A DNA stretch of 64,000 bases from an uncultured Clostridia bacterium (GTDB lineage Bacteria; Bacillota; Clostridia; Christensenellales; Pumilibacteraceae). A model generated the notes under the pieces. The model was not told the DNA's origin. It worked only from the letters and a program-made list of their open reading frames with translations, and did not search any database. This document shows, in pieces, positions 16,868-25,634 of the stretch. Within the stretch, counting starts at the first letter, position 1, and the number at the start of each line of letters is the position of its first letter. The position numbers and the translations under genes are program-made. Location of the stretch: positions 60,590-124,589 of the forward strand of contig CAKQPR010000004.1 in assembly GCA_934270565.1 (NCBI GenBank), written 5' to 3'.

Positions 16868-18247
16868 ATGGCAGTCGAGAAAAAACCGAGAAATCTTATA
16901 CCCGAACAGGATCCCGCCGTCCGCGCGCACAACTTCGACGAAGTGACGGTCGGATTCGATCTTAACCTTGCACGCGACGAAGCTTCGCGGTGTCTGCGTT
17001 GCGCCGCCGCGCCCTGCATGAAGGGCTGTCCGGTCGGCGTGCGGATTCCCGAATTTCTGGCGAAAGTACGCGAAGGAAAGATCGAGGAGGCGGGCGAAAT
17101 AATCAAATCGACGAACTCGCTTCCGTCCGTGTGCGGCAGAGTTTGTCCGCAGGAAAATCAATGCGAAAAAATGTGCGTCCGCGCGCGTATCGACGGAGCG
17201 GTTTCTATCGGCGGCGTAGAGCGTTTCGTGGGCGATTATATGCTGTCGTCGGATCATACCGCCGAAAAGCCGAAAAGTCTCGGCAAGCGCGTGGCAGTGG
17301 TCGGCAGCGGTCCGAGCGGGCTTACCTGCGCTTCTCAGCTCGCGGCGGCGGGCGTGGACGTTACCGTTTACGAAGCGTTCCATAAGACCGGCGGCGTGCT
17401 CGTGTACGGAATTCCCGAATTCCGCCTCCCTAAGGCGCTCGTGCAGAAAGAAGTGGATTCGATCGCGGCGCAGGGCGTTAAATTCGTGACGAACGCGGTC
17501 ATCGGCAAAACGATCACCGTTCCCGAGCTTCTCGAGGAATACGACGCGGTGTTTATCGGATCGGGCGCGGGGCTTCCGATGTTTATGGGGATCGAGGGAG
17601 AAAACCTCAACGGTGTGTTCTCGGCGAACGAGTTTTTAACCCGCGTAAACCTTATGGGCGCGTACCGCGAAGGCGCGATAACGCCCGTGCAGAAAGGCAA
17701 ACGCGTCGCGGTCGTGGGCGCGGGCAACGTCGCTATGGACGCGGCGCGCACGGCGCTGAGGCTCGGCGCGGAGTCGGTTACGGTCGTGTACCGCAGAGGC
17801 AGAGAAGAAATGCCTGCCCGCGGCGAGGAAATCCGTCACGCGGAGCAGGAAGGAATTAAATTCGAGCTTCTCACGAACCCCGTGGAAATGCTCGGCGAAA
17901 ACGGCAGAGTGAACGCGCTCAGGTGCATAAGAATGGAGCTCGGCGAACCCGACGCAAGCGGCAGAAGAAGTCCGAAGCCGATCGCGGGCAGCGAATTCAC
18001 GCTTCCCGCCGACACCGTGATCGTGTCGCTCGGAACGAGCCCGAATCCGCTTATAAAGGACAGCTTCCCCGAGCTTAAAACCGAGAGAAAGGGCGTTCTG
18101 GTCGTGGACGAAAATATGATGACGTCGGTTGACGGCGTTTACGCGGGCGGCGACGCCGTGACGGGCGCGGCTACGGTAATACTCGCGATGGGCGCGGGCA
18201 GAAAAGCCGCGAAGGCAATACTTGAAAGATTCGACGGAGAGAAATAA
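16868..18247 (+). CDS. nfnB: NfnB-type subunit (glutamate synthase small-subunit-like, GltA/SudA)
   Basis: A 459-residue flavoprotein with an N-terminal Fe-S region (CLRCAAAPCMKGCPVGV and VCGRVCPQENQCEKMC) and two dinucleotide folds (VVGSGPSGLTCA at ~140 and VVGAGNVAMDAA at ~280). The length and cysteine spacing fit NfnB, the bifurcating subunit that joins NADPH, ferredoxin and NADH. One base separates it from nfnA. It is coupled directly to obg, whose ATG follows the stop with no gap. An NADPH-dependent glutamate synthase small subunit is the alternative, but no large subunit is present. Confidence 0.88.
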   Translation: MAVEKKPRNLIPEQDPAVRAHNFDEVTVGFDLNLARDEASRCLRCAAAPCMKGCPVGVRIPEFLAKVREGKIEEAGEIIKSTNSLPSVCGRVCPQENQCEKMCVRARIDGAVSIGGVERFVGDYMLSSDHTAEKPKSLGKRVAVVGSGPSGLTCASQLAAAGVDVTVYEAFHKTGGVLVYGIPEFRLPKALVQKEVDSIAAQGVKFVTNAVIGKTITVPELLEEYDAVFIGSGAGLPMFMGIEGENLNGVFSANEFLTRVNLMGAYREGAITPVQKGKRVAVVGAGNVAMDAARTALRLGAESVTVVYRRGREEMPARGEEIRHAEQEGIKFELLTNPVEMLGENGRVNALRCIRMELGEPDASGRRSPKPIAGSEFTLPADTVIVSLGTSPNPLIKDSFPELKTERKGVLVVDENMMTSVDGVYAGGDAVTGAATVILAMGAGRKAAKAILERFDGEK

Positions 18248-19507
18248 ATGTTCGTAGACAAAGCGAAAATTTACGTTAAGGCGGGTAATGGCGGCAACGG
18301 CTGTACTTCGTTTTATACCGAAAAATACGTTCCGGACGGCGGACCCGACGGTGGCGACGGCGGCAAGGGCGGCGACGTGATTTTTTACGTCGATCCGCGG
18401 CTTAGCTCGCTTACCGATTTTAAGTACGAGCAGCATTTTCGCGCGGACAACGGCGAAAACGGCTCGTCGAGGTTCTGCCACGGCAAAAACGCAAAGGACC
18501 TTCGGGTCGGCGTTCCGCGCGGCACGGTGATACGCGACGCGGAAACGGGCGCGGTTATAGCGGATATGTTCGACGAAAACGCCGAGACGGTCGTTCTCAA
18601 AGGCGGCTTCGGCGGCAAGGGCAACGCGCGCTTTAAGTCGTCGCGGCGCAAAGCTCCGCGCTTTTCGCAGACGGGCAAAAAGACGGAAGAACACGCCGTC
18701 ACGCTCGAGCTCAAAACCATTGCGGACGTCGGGCTCGTCGGCTATCCGAACGTCGGAAAATCGACGCTTTTGTCGGTGATTTCGTCCGCTCGTCCGAAAA
18801 TCGCGAATTACCATTTCACGACGCTTTCGCCGAATCTCGGCGTAGTCAAAGTTTACGACGACAGCTTCGTCGTGGCGGATATCCCGGGGCTGATTGACGG
18901 AGCGAGCGAGGGCGTCGGACTCGGAACGGAATTTTTGCGGCACGTCGATCGCACGCGGCTCATTGTGCACGTTATAGACGTGGCGGGCACCGAAGGGCGC
19001 GACCCCGTGGAAGATTATAAGAATATCAACGCCGAGCTCAAAAACTACAATCCCGAGCTTGCCGAAGTGCCGCAGATCGTGGCGCTCAACAAGGTTGACG
19101 TTTTAGCCGACGACGAAGCGATAAAGCGGTTCAAAAAGAAAACCAAAGTCGAATGTTACGAAATCAGCGCGGCTACTCATCGCGGTACGGACGAGCTCGT
19201 AAAGGCGGTTTACGAAAAGCTGAAAACGCTCCCGCCGCTCGAAAAGCTCGATTACGAGCCGTTTGAGTACGCCGAAAAGAGCACGTCCGATTTCGAAATT
19301 TCGCGTGACGACGACGGCGGATTCGATATTTCGGGCGGGCTTATGGAAGAGCTCGCGCGCAACGTCGTGCTCGACAGTTACGACAGTTTCACTTACTTCC
19401 AGAAACAGCTCAAAGAACACGGCGTGATCAAGGCGCTTAAAAAAGCGGGCGCTCGGGACGGCGATACCGTGAGGGTGCTCGACATCGAGTTCGAGTTCGT
19501 CGAGTGA
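18248..19507 (+). CDS. obgE: GTPase Obg/CgtA
   Basis: A 419-residue ribosome-associated GTPase. The glycine-rich Obg fold fills residues 1-158 (GNGGNGCTSFY, GGDGGKGGDVIF). The G domain has GYPNVGKST (G1), the DIPGLIDGASEG G3 region and NKVD (G4). A C-terminal OCT domain (about 335-410) is present, as is usual in Bacillota. It acts in 50S assembly and the stringent response. Its TGA overlaps the next ATG (TGATG), so it is translationally coupled to nadD-yqeK, a common neighbour pair in this phylum. Confidence 0.95.
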   Translation: MFVDKAKIYVKAGNGGNGCTSFYTEKYVPDGGPDGGDGGKGGDVIFYVDPRLSSLTDFKYEQHFRADNGENGSSRFCHGKNAKDLRVGVPRGTVIRDAETGAVIADMFDENAETVVLKGGFGGKGNARFKSSRRKAPRFSQTGKKTEEHAVTLELKTIADVGLVGYPNVGKSTLLSVISSARPKIANYHFTTLSPNLGVVKVYDDSFVVADIPGLIDGASEGVGLGTEFLRHVDRTRLIVHVIDVAGTEGRDPVEDYKNINAELKNYNPELAEVPQIVALNKVDVLADDEAIKRFKKKTKVECYEISAATHRGTDELVKAVYEKLKTLPPLEKLDYEPFEYAEKSTSDFEISRDDDGGFDISGGLMEELARNVVLDSYDSFTYFQKQLKEHGVIKALKKAGARDGDTVRVLDIEFEFVE

Positions 19508-20625
19508 TGAAAAGAGTTATTTTCGGCGGGAGTTTCGACCCGCTCACGAAAGCGCATTACGATATGGGCGAAAAATTAAGCCGCGATTTCGACGAAGTGA
19601 TCGTCGTGCCCGCTTACGTTTCGCCGTTCAAGATCGGAGAAATGGAGCTTACCGGCGAGGAGCGACTCGCGCTCGTCCGCGAGGGTTTTAAGGGTATAGC
19701 GAACGTCGTCGTTTCGGACTGCGAGCTCGAAGCGGAAGGAACGAGCTATTCGTACCTTACCGCCGAGAAGTTTTCCGGCGACGGAGACGAGTTGTTTTTC
19801 GCGATCGGAAGCGACGGATTGAGGGGTCTCGGCGGCTGGTCGCACCCCGAGGTTCTCGCTCGGCTCGTTACCTTTTACGTCGTCGAGCGGCCGTATTTTC
19901 CGATAAAGCGGGACGAGCTCGAAGCGGCTCGGAAGATTTATAAGGTCGAAGTCGCGCCGTACGAGGGCAAGGAAGGGAGCTCGTCGCTTCTCAAAGTCGC
20001 GGTCGCGTTCGATCGCGCGCGCGAGGTAGTGCCCGAGTTCGTCGCGGATTATATCGAAAAACGCGGACTTTATCGCGATTATCGGTTTATAACCGATCGC
20101 TATGCGGAATTCAAGTTAAAGCCGAGCCGTATCGAACACGTCTACCGCGTAGCCGAAGCGGCAATAATTCTTGCGAAGAAGAACGGCGCGAACGTTCATA
20201 AGACGATAGTCGCTTCGTTGCTCCACGACATAACGAAGTATATGACGGAAGAGGATCTCAACCGATACGGAGTACATTCGGACGAAGAAACGCTTGCGCT
20301 TCCCCCGCAGGTTCGGCATCAGCGGACGGGCGCGGCGATTGCAAGGGCGGCTTTCGGGATAACCGACCCCGACGTTCTGTCCGCGATAGAAACGCATACG
20401 ACGGGCGCCGCGGATATGAACGTTTATCAGAAAATCGTGTTCGCCGCCGATTATATCGAGGACGGAAGAAGTTTCGACGGAATAGAGAAAATCCGCGCGA
20501 CGACTTACGACGATCTCGACCGCGGGGTGATCGTGATACTTCGGAATACGATCGATTACCTCGAAAAGAAAGGCGAGCCGATCGCGCCCGAAACAAAAGA
20601 GGCGTTGGAACGGCTGGAAGCGTAA
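19507..20625 (+). CDS. nadD: NadD-YqeK fusion: nicotinate-nucleotide adenylyltransferase plus HD phosphohydrolase
   Basis: A 372-residue two-domain protein. Residues ~1-190 are NadD, with the nucleotidyltransferase motif GGSFDPLTKAHY and a later SSS-type loop; it makes deamido-NAD from nicotinate mononucleotide. Residues ~200-365 are a YqeK HD domain (HVYRVAEAA, LLHDITKY, HQRTGAAIA, FAADYIEDGR), a family that hydrolyses symmetric Ap4A. In many Bacillota these are two adjacent genes; here they are one frame with no internal stop. The ATG at 19507 is preferred over the GTG one codon earlier because it gives TGATG coupling to obg. Confidence 0.9.
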   Translation: MKRVIFGGSFDPLTKAHYDMGEKLSRDFDEVIVVPAYVSPFKIGEMELTGEERLALVREGFKGIANVVVSDCELEAEGTSYSYLTAEKFSGDGDELFFAIGSDGLRGLGGWSHPEVLARLVTFYVVERPYFPIKRDELEAARKIYKVEVAPYEGKEGSSSLLKVAVAFDRAREVVPEFVADYIEKRGLYRDYRFITDRYAEFKLKPSRIEHVYRVAEAAIILAKKNGANVHKTIVASLLHDITKYMTEEDLNRYGVHSDEETLALPPQVRHQRTGAAIARAAFGITDPDVLSAIETHTTGAADMNVYQKIVFAADYIEDGRSFDGIEKIRATTYDDLDRGVIVILRNTIDYLEKKGEPIAPETKEALERLEA

Positions 20626-21170
20626 GTGCGGGGGAATTGTGGCAAGACAGTGTGCGGTTATCATTTAAAGCCTTCCCCTTGGGGAGAAGGTGGATTGCCG
20701 AAGCGATAGCGAAGGCAAGACGGATGAGGGGTCGGGTTATGACTAACGAAACGTAAAAGGCCTCCCCTCATCACCGCCTACGGCGGAGGTCCCCGAGGGG
20801 AGGCCTTGAACGGTCGTCGTGTCCGACTGATTTCACTTCAGATGCGGGGGATTTCTCGACTAACGCTCGAAATGACATAGTGTACGCTTGGGATTTAACG
20901 TCATTTCGACCGAAGCGAACGGCGTAAGCCGTAAGCGGAGTGGAGAAATCCCCCGCGACAGAAAAATAAAAGTACCGTTCACTTGCTATCGTATTCGCTC
21001 CCGCCTTGGTCTCGACTACGCTCGAGATGACGAGGCTAAGTAGCGTTCCGTTTGGGTTTATATTGTCCGCTATCGCGGGATATTCTATCAAAAGTAAGTA
21101 CGGGCATCGCCGACTTGCCCGCGCGGGCAAGATTGTCATTTCGACCGATTAAACGAAAACTTATCCGCGC
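20626..21170. repeat. Intergenic repeat mosaic with one ~140-bp inverted-repeat element
   Basis: No gene. It contains copy A of the palindromic element (20667-20806, described separately), GTCATTTCGACCGAAGCG-type units with GAGAAATCCCCC tails (20900-20955), and a reversed GCTCCCGCCTTGGTCTCGAC unit around 21000. Confidence 0.85.
20667..20806. repeat. ~140-bp MITE-like palindromic element, copy A
   Basis: Ends are AAAGCCTTCCCCTTGGGG and a near complement (CCCCGAGGGGAGGCCTT). An internal GATGAGGGGT arm near 20723 faces CCCCTCATC at 20764-20772. The loop CGGGTTA...ACGTAAAAG is conserved in the copies at 42934 and 52617. No open frame and no transposase. Confidence 0.75.
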
Positions 21171-21212
21171 GGATCGGATAGTGGCAAAAACATAAAAATT
21201 CAGGAGAAAGCA

Positions 21213-21593
21213 ATGGTTAAATTCGACATTACAAAGTATGACGTCAAGAGTCCGAAAGGACTTAGCGAGGCGATCGCGGCTATACTCGACAACAAGAAGG
21301 GCAAGAAGATAACGACGATCGATCTTAGCGACAAGACGGTCGTAGCCGACTATTTCGTAATCGCTTCGGCGTACTCGTCAACCGCGGTAAAGGCTCTTGC
21401 GGACGCGATCGAAGAAGAGCTCGACAAGGCGGGCGTTTATCCGCTTCATCGCGACGTCGATCAGAAATGGGTCGCGCTCGATTACGGCTCGGTCATTGTG
21501 CACGTTTTCTACAAGGAAACGCGCGACTTTTATAATCTCGAAAGGCTCTGGTCGGACGGAGACAACGAAACGACGATCGGCGGGGAGGACTGA
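21213..21593 (+). CDS. rsfS: Ribosomal silencing factor RsfS
   Basis: A 126-residue protein of the RsfS/Iojap family, with the signature DLSDKTVVADYFVIASAYSS and the closing VIVHVFYKETRDFYNLERLW. It binds uL14 on the 50S subunit and blocks subunit joining when nutrients are low. In Bacillota it normally follows nadD-yqeK. That order is kept here, but a 590-bp repeat mosaic separates them. The RBS is CAGGAGA before ATG. The PAP2 phosphatase gene follows after two bases. Confidence 0.93.
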   Translation: MVKFDITKYDVKSPKGLSEAIAAILDNKKGKKITTIDLSDKTVVADYFVIASAYSSTAVKALADAIEEELDKAGVYPLHRDVDQKWVALDYGSVIVHVFYKETRDFYNLERLWSDGDNETTIGGED

Positions 21594-21595
21594 AT

Positions 21596-22510
21596 TTGTT
21601 CGAACTCGAAATCATAAAGCATATCCAGATGATGCGTTCGCCCTTTTTCGACGCGATTTTTACGGGGATCACTCACCTCGGCGACGAACTCGCGTTCATT
21701 GCCGTGGCGGTCGTGTTTTACTGGGCGATAGACAAGCGGTTCGGGTTTAAGATGATCAACGTTTACCTCATCGGGTGCAGCGTGCTCGAAGGCGTCAAAA
21801 ACCTCGTCGCGCGCCCCCGTCCTTATACCCACGAAGGCGTGGTTTCGGTTACGAAGCAGACAAAAGGTTATTCGTTCCCGAGCGGGCACAGCCATTCGGT
21901 CGCGAACCTCTCGACGCAGATAAGCTCGCGTTATCGCAAGTCTTACGTTATCGCGCCGCTTGCCGTAATTTGCGTGCTCGTGGCGTTCAGTCGGCTCTAT
22001 CTCGGACAGCACTTTCTCAGCGACGTAATCGTTGGTCTCGCTCTCGGCGTCGGAGTCGCGATCGGCTTGGGAACGCTTTTCGAGCTCCTCGGCGACAGGG
22101 AAGAGTACGTCGTGCTCGGCGTTTTTCCGATCTGTCTAATTATTCTGATTATAATCGTCGCGACCGGACAAGCCGCTTCGGCGAAAAAAATTCTCGACGT
22201 GCTCGGCGCGTATTCGGCTATTACGCTCGGCTACTTCGTCGAAAAACGTTACGTTAAATCGGCAACGAAATGCAAGTGGTATTTTGCGATCGTCAAAGTC
22301 GTAGTCGGTCTCGCGCTCACGCTCGGCGTAAAAGAGGGCATGAAACTGTTTATTCCTTCGTCCGCGCCGCTCGCATACAACTTTTTGCGGTATTTCGTCG
22401 TGGGAGTAGTGGCGAGCCTCGGCGTTCCCGCGCTTTTCAAAGCGGCGGAAATCGTTGCGGCTAAGGTTAAGGCGAAAAAGCCGGACTTGCCCGACGGTAC
22501 CGAAAACTGA
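21596..22510 (+). CDS. PAP2-family membrane phosphatase
   Basis: A 304-residue membrane protein with the three phosphatase motifs: KNLVARPRP, SFPSGHSHS and SRLYLGQHFLSD. It has about seven to eight hydrophobic segments, the catalytic histidines being in the second and third motifs. Relatives hydrolyse lipid phosphates such as undecaprenyl pyrophosphate or phosphatidic acid. The extra C-terminal membrane half (about 180-290) is typical of a clostridial subgroup. The start is TTG, preceded by GGGGAGG and 2 bases after the rsfS stop, so the two are coupled. The substrate cannot be read from sequence. Confidence 0.88.
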   Translation: MFELEIIKHIQMMRSPFFDAIFTGITHLGDELAFIAVAVVFYWAIDKRFGFKMINVYLIGCSVLEGVKNLVARPRPYTHEGVVSVTKQTKGYSFPSGHSHSVANLSTQISSRYRKSYVIAPLAVICVLVAFSRLYLGQHFLSDVIVGLALGVGVAIGLGTLFELLGDREEYVVLGVFPICLIILIIIVATGQAASAKKILDVLGAYSAITLGYFVEKRYVKSATKCKWYFAIVKVVVGLALTLGVKEGMKLFIPSSAPLAYNFLRYFVVGVVASLGVPALFKAAEIVAAKVKAKKPDLPDGTEN

Positions 22511-22520
22511 GGTGCAATAT

Positions 22521-23561
22521 ATGGTGAAAAAGTATTTTACGAGCAAAAACATAACGCGGCTTGCGATTTTTACCGCGCTTTCGGTCGTACTTTATATGTT
22601 CGTCAAATTTCCGTTGCCGTTCTTCCCCGCGTTTCTGGAATTCCAGTTTTCCGACCTTCCCGCGCTCCTTGCGGGCTTTATGATGGGACCTGTAAGCGGG
22701 TCGATCGTGCTCGTTCTCCGCACGCTTATTAAGCTGCCGTTTTCGAACACGGTTTACGTGGGCGAAGCCGCGGATCTTATCATAGGTCTTGCGTTCGTGC
22801 TCCCCGCGGCGTTTATTTATCGCAGTCGGCGCACGCTCGGTGGCGCGATAGTCGCGCTCGCCGTCGGCACGGCTTCTACCGTGGTTGCGGCGATGATCGT
22901 CAATCGTTTTATTCTCGTTCCGGTCTATTCGATAATATTCGGGTTCAAAGCGATTATCGGTATGGTGCGGGCGGTTTTCCCGGCGGTCACCGACGAAACG
23001 TTCTATGTTTATTACATTTTCGGCGCGGTTTTGCCGTTCAATCTTATGCGCTCGCTTATCTGCGCGCTTCTGACGTTCGCGCTGTATAAGCGGCTCAAAA
23101 ACTTGTTCGACCGTATTTTCCCCGAAAGCCGCGCGGCTAAATCGGAAAGCGGCGGAATAATCACGAAAAGTGAAGCGGAAACGGCAAAGTTTGCCGAGAA
23201 ATTTGCCGAAAAACTCGCGGGCGGCGAAGTCATACTTCTTTGCGGCGAGCTCGGGGCGGGCAAAACGGCGTTCGTCAGAGGGCTCGCAAAAGGGCTAGGG
23301 ATAACCGAAAACGTGACGAGTCCGACGTTCGCGCTTATGAATTCGTATAAGGGCAGGCTTACGCTCGTGCATATCGACGCGTATCGGCTCGGCAGCGGCA
23401 AAGAGGCTTACGAAGCGGGTCTTACCGAATATTTTTACGCCGCGGATACGGTGTGCTGTATCGAATGGGCGGAAAATATCGCGGACGCGCTCACCGGCAA
23501 AAACATTACGATAAACATAAATTACCTCGGAAAAACCGAAAGGGAGATCGTTATAAAATGA
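22521..23561 (+). CDS. tsaE: RibU-TsaE fusion: riboflavin ECF S component fused to t6A-synthesis ATPase
   Basis: A 346-residue protein with two unrelated parts in one frame. Residues ~1-195 are a six-helix ECF S component of the RibU type (FPAFLEFQFSDLPALLAGF, then VGEAADLIIG). Residues ~212-346 are a complete TsaE with Walker A GELGAGKT (Lys248), SPTFALMNSY and HIDAYRLG. TsaE supports threonylcarbamoyl-adenosine tRNA modification with TsaB and TsaD. The linker (~196-211) is polar. There is no internal ATG and no good RBS for a separate tsaE, so it looks like one polypeptide. The ATG at 22521 follows GAGGTG. yhbY and tsaB come next. Confidence 0.85.
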   Translation: MVKKYFTSKNITRLAIFTALSVVLYMFVKFPLPFFPAFLEFQFSDLPALLAGFMMGPVSGSIVLVLRTLIKLPFSNTVYVGEAADLIIGLAFVLPAAFIYRSRRTLGGAIVALAVGTASTVVAAMIVNRFILVPVYSIIFGFKAIIGMVRAVFPAVTDETFYVYYIFGAVLPFNLMRSLICALLTFALYKRLKNLFDRIFPESRAAKSESGGIITKSEAETAKFAEKFAEKLAGGEVILLCGELGAGKTAFVRGLAKGLGITENVTSPTFALMNSYKGRLTLVHIDAYRLGSGKEAYEAGLTEYFYAADTVCCIEWAENIADALTGKNITININYLGKTEREIVIK

Positions 23562-23848
23562 CAAGCAAACAGCGTGCGGCGCTCCGCAGTATGGCGGCGG
23601 GGATCGAGCCGATTTATCAGGTGGGCAAGGACGGACTCGGCGACAACCTCGTCGCGGGGCTTAACGAAGCGCTCGAAAAACGCGAACTTATCAAGATTAC
23701 CGTGCTTCGGTCGTCCGATTTTTCGGCGAAGGAAGTTCTCGACGAGCTTTGCGCTGCGCTTTTGGCGGAGCCCGTATGCGCGATCGGGAATAAAGTCGTG
23801 CTTTATCGGCGCAGCTCGGTCGAGGGCGTGAAACATATCGAGTTTTAG
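23558..23848 (+). CDS. yhbY: YhbY-family CRM-domain RNA-binding protein
   Basis: A 96-residue single CRM domain: TSKQRAALRSMA start, the GKDGL loop (YQVGKDGLGDN), then a helix and GNKVVLYRR. The family binds pre-50S particles and helps ribosome assembly. It overlaps the tsaE stop by ATGA and sits one base before tsaB. In Bacillus yhbY lies in the obg-nadD-rsfS region; here it has moved a few genes downstream into the tsa cluster. Confidence 0.9.
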   Translation: MTSKQRAALRSMAAGIEPIYQVGKDGLGDNLVAGLNEALEKRELIKITVLRSSDFSAKEVLDELCAALLAEPVCAIGNKVVLYRRSSVEGVKHIEF

Positions 23849-23849
23849 T

Positions 23850-24476
23850 ATGAAATACCTTGCGATAGATACGACTTGCGCTTCGCTTCGGGTGATACTC
23901 GGCGCGGACGGCAAGACTTACGAATACTGCGAAGAGGGCAAGAAAGCGTCCGAAATTCTGCTTACCGCTATCGACGGACTGCTCGGACAGGCGGGGCTTA
24001 CTCTTGCTGATACGGACGTTTACGCCGTAGTTACGGGTCCCGGGTCGTTCACGGGGATAAGAATAGGGATCAACACCGTCAAAACTTTCGCGGCGGTTAC
24101 GGGCAGAAAAATCGTCGCCGTAAACTCGATCGAAAAACTTGCATATAATATAAGCGCGGGGGCGACGCTCGGAATCGTGTTCGCTTACGCGAACTTTTGC
24201 TACGTCGGCGTTTACGACGGGAACGGGAATTGCCTTTCCGCGCCCGAAATGATTACTTTCGACGAAGCAAAATCGCGTGCGGCAAGCTCGGAGTACGAGG
24301 TTTACTGCGACGAGGCGGCTTTTGAAAAGCTTAAAGTCGGCAAAAAGGACGATCCGTCTCTGTCGTTCCGCCGCGCGGTCGAGAGTGCGATAATCCGCAA
24401 CGCGTCTGTCGATTATCGCGAAATCGAGCCGTTTTACCTCATAAAGTCGCAGGCGGAGAGGGAAAAGGGCGAATGA
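23850..24476 (+). CDS. tsaB: tRNA threonylcarbamoyladenosine biosynthesis protein TsaB
   Basis: A 208-residue ASKHA-fold protein: ILAIDT-type start (YLAIDTTCASLRV), then VVTGPGSFTGIRIGI, the TsaB hallmark. It is the inactive paralogue that scaffolds TsaD and TsaE during t6A37 formation on ANN-decoding tRNAs. tsaE (fused to RibU) is two genes upstream and rimI overlaps its end by ATGA. tsaD is not in the window. Length and motifs are normal. Confidence 0.92.
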   Translation: MKYLAIDTTCASLRVILGADGKTYEYCEEGKKASEILLTAIDGLLGQAGLTLADTDVYAVVTGPGSFTGIRIGINTVKTFAAVTGRKIVAVNSIEKLAYNISAGATLGIVFAYANFCYVGVYDGNGNCLSAPEMITFDEAKSRAASSEYEVYCDEAAFEKLKVGKKDDPSLSFRRAVESAIIRNASVDYREIEPFYLIKSQAEREKGE

Positions 24477-24901
24477 AAATCGAAAGATGCGGGGCGGGCG
24501 ACGCCGCCGTTATTGCAGCGATCGAGCGCGAATACATCGAGTGTCCGTGGAGCGAAGCGGAAATCGGGAAATGTATCGCTTCGGACGGTTACGCCTATTT
24601 CAAGGCGACCGAAAACGGCGTTACGGTCGGTTATATCGGCGTTCAGAAAGTCGAGCCCGAATACAATATCTGTAACGTTGCGGTCGTCTGGAGCGCTCGG
24701 AGAAAAGGCGTTGCGACCGCGCTCGTAACCGAGGTTGAAAACCTTGCCATAGCCGAGGGCGGCGGAACGGTTTACCTCGAAGTGAACGAGACCAACGCCG
24801 CGGCGATAGCGCTTTACGACAAGCTCGGTTTCGAGGTTTACGGCAGGCGCCCGTGCTATTACGGAGAGAACGCGGCTGTTTTGATGAAAAGGGAGATCTG
24901 A
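24473..24901 (+). CDS. rimI: RimI-type N-acetyltransferase
   Basis: A 142-residue GNAT protein. The acetyl-CoA loop reads VWSARRKGVATAL (R/Q-x-x-G-x-G/A) and the closing segment is YDKLGFEVYGRRPCYYG. RimI acetylates the N-terminal alanine of ribosomal protein S18, and in Bacillota it regularly follows tsaB, as here. It overlaps tsaB by ATGA and directly abuts the alpha/beta hydrolase gene. Confidence 0.88.
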   Translation: MKIERCGAGDAAVIAAIEREYIECPWSEAEIGKCIASDGYAYFKATENGVTVGYIGVQKVEPEYNICNVAVVWSARRKGVATALVTEVENLAIAEGGGTVYLEVNETNAAAIALYDKLGFEVYGRRPCYYGENAAVLMKREI

Positions 24902-25621
24902 ATGGTTCTGTCGGTGGACGGTTATTCTATCGGTTACGATAGGGCGAATAACGGCGGGAAACCGCTACTGTTACTACACGGTTGGGGATGCGACGCAAGC
25001 ACGATGCGCCGCGTCTTTTTTTATTTCGCGGACAAGGGGCGGGACGTGATCGCGATCGATTTTCCGGGGTTCGGGAGAAGCCCCGCGCCGCCCGCCGCGT
25101 TTACGATCTACGACTACGCCGCGATCACCGCGAGGTTTCTGGAAACGCTCGGAATCCGCGAGCCCGACGTTATAGCCCATTCGTTCGGAGGGAGGGTAGC
25201 GATAATCTTGGCTTCGCGAGCGCTTACGGGCAGGGTGCTAATCACGGACGGCGCGGGCGTAAAACCGAGGCGGGGGCTCGGGTATTATTTCAAGGTCGGG
25301 TCGTATAAGCTGAAACGTAAGCTCGGGTTTAAGCCGAAAAACGCGGGTTCGGACGATTACCGCGCGCTTCCGGACGATATGAAAAGGGTTTTCGTGCACG
25401 TCGTAAACGAGTACCTCGACGGGCTTCTGACCGAAATAAACCGACCGCTGTTGCTTGTCTGGGGCGAAAAGGATCGCGATACGCCGCTTTATATGGCGAA
25501 GCGTATCCGGGAAAAGGTGCGCGACAGCGCGGTGATCGTTATGAAAGACTGCGGACATTTCGCTTTTTTGGAAAATTTCGCCGAATTCGTAACGATAGCC
25601 GACGCGTTTTTCGAAGCGTGA
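24902..25621 (+). CDS. Alpha/beta-fold hydrolase
   Basis: A 239-residue hydrolase. The oxyanion strand is LLLHGWG, the nucleophile Ser is in IAHSFGGRV, the acid Asp in GEKDRDTP and the His in KDCGHFAFLE. There is no signal peptide, so it acts in the cytoplasm or at its face of the membrane. The next gene is a membrane-anchored Mur ligase 13 bases on. The pairing suggests a role on a cell-wall precursor or lipid, which is inference from context. The substrate is unknown. Confidence 0.8.
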   Translation: MVLSVDGYSIGYDRANNGGKPLLLLHGWGCDASTMRRVFFYFADKGRDVIAIDFPGFGRSPAPPAAFTIYDYAAITARFLETLGIREPDVIAHSFGGRVAIILASRALTGRVLITDGAGVKPRRGLGYYFKVGSYKLKRKLGFKPKNAGSDDYRALPDDMKRVFVHVVNEYLDGLLTEINRPLLLVWGEKDRDTPLYMAKRIREKVRDSAVIVMKDCGHFAFLENFAEFVTIADAFFEA

Positions 25622-25634
25622 AAAGGGGGAAGAA

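Noticed and set aside
20667..20806. Strong intrinsic terminator after nadD-yqeK
   Set aside because: The hairpin arms are part of the ~140-bp repeated element and are not followed by a T run, although termination by the element cannot be excluded.
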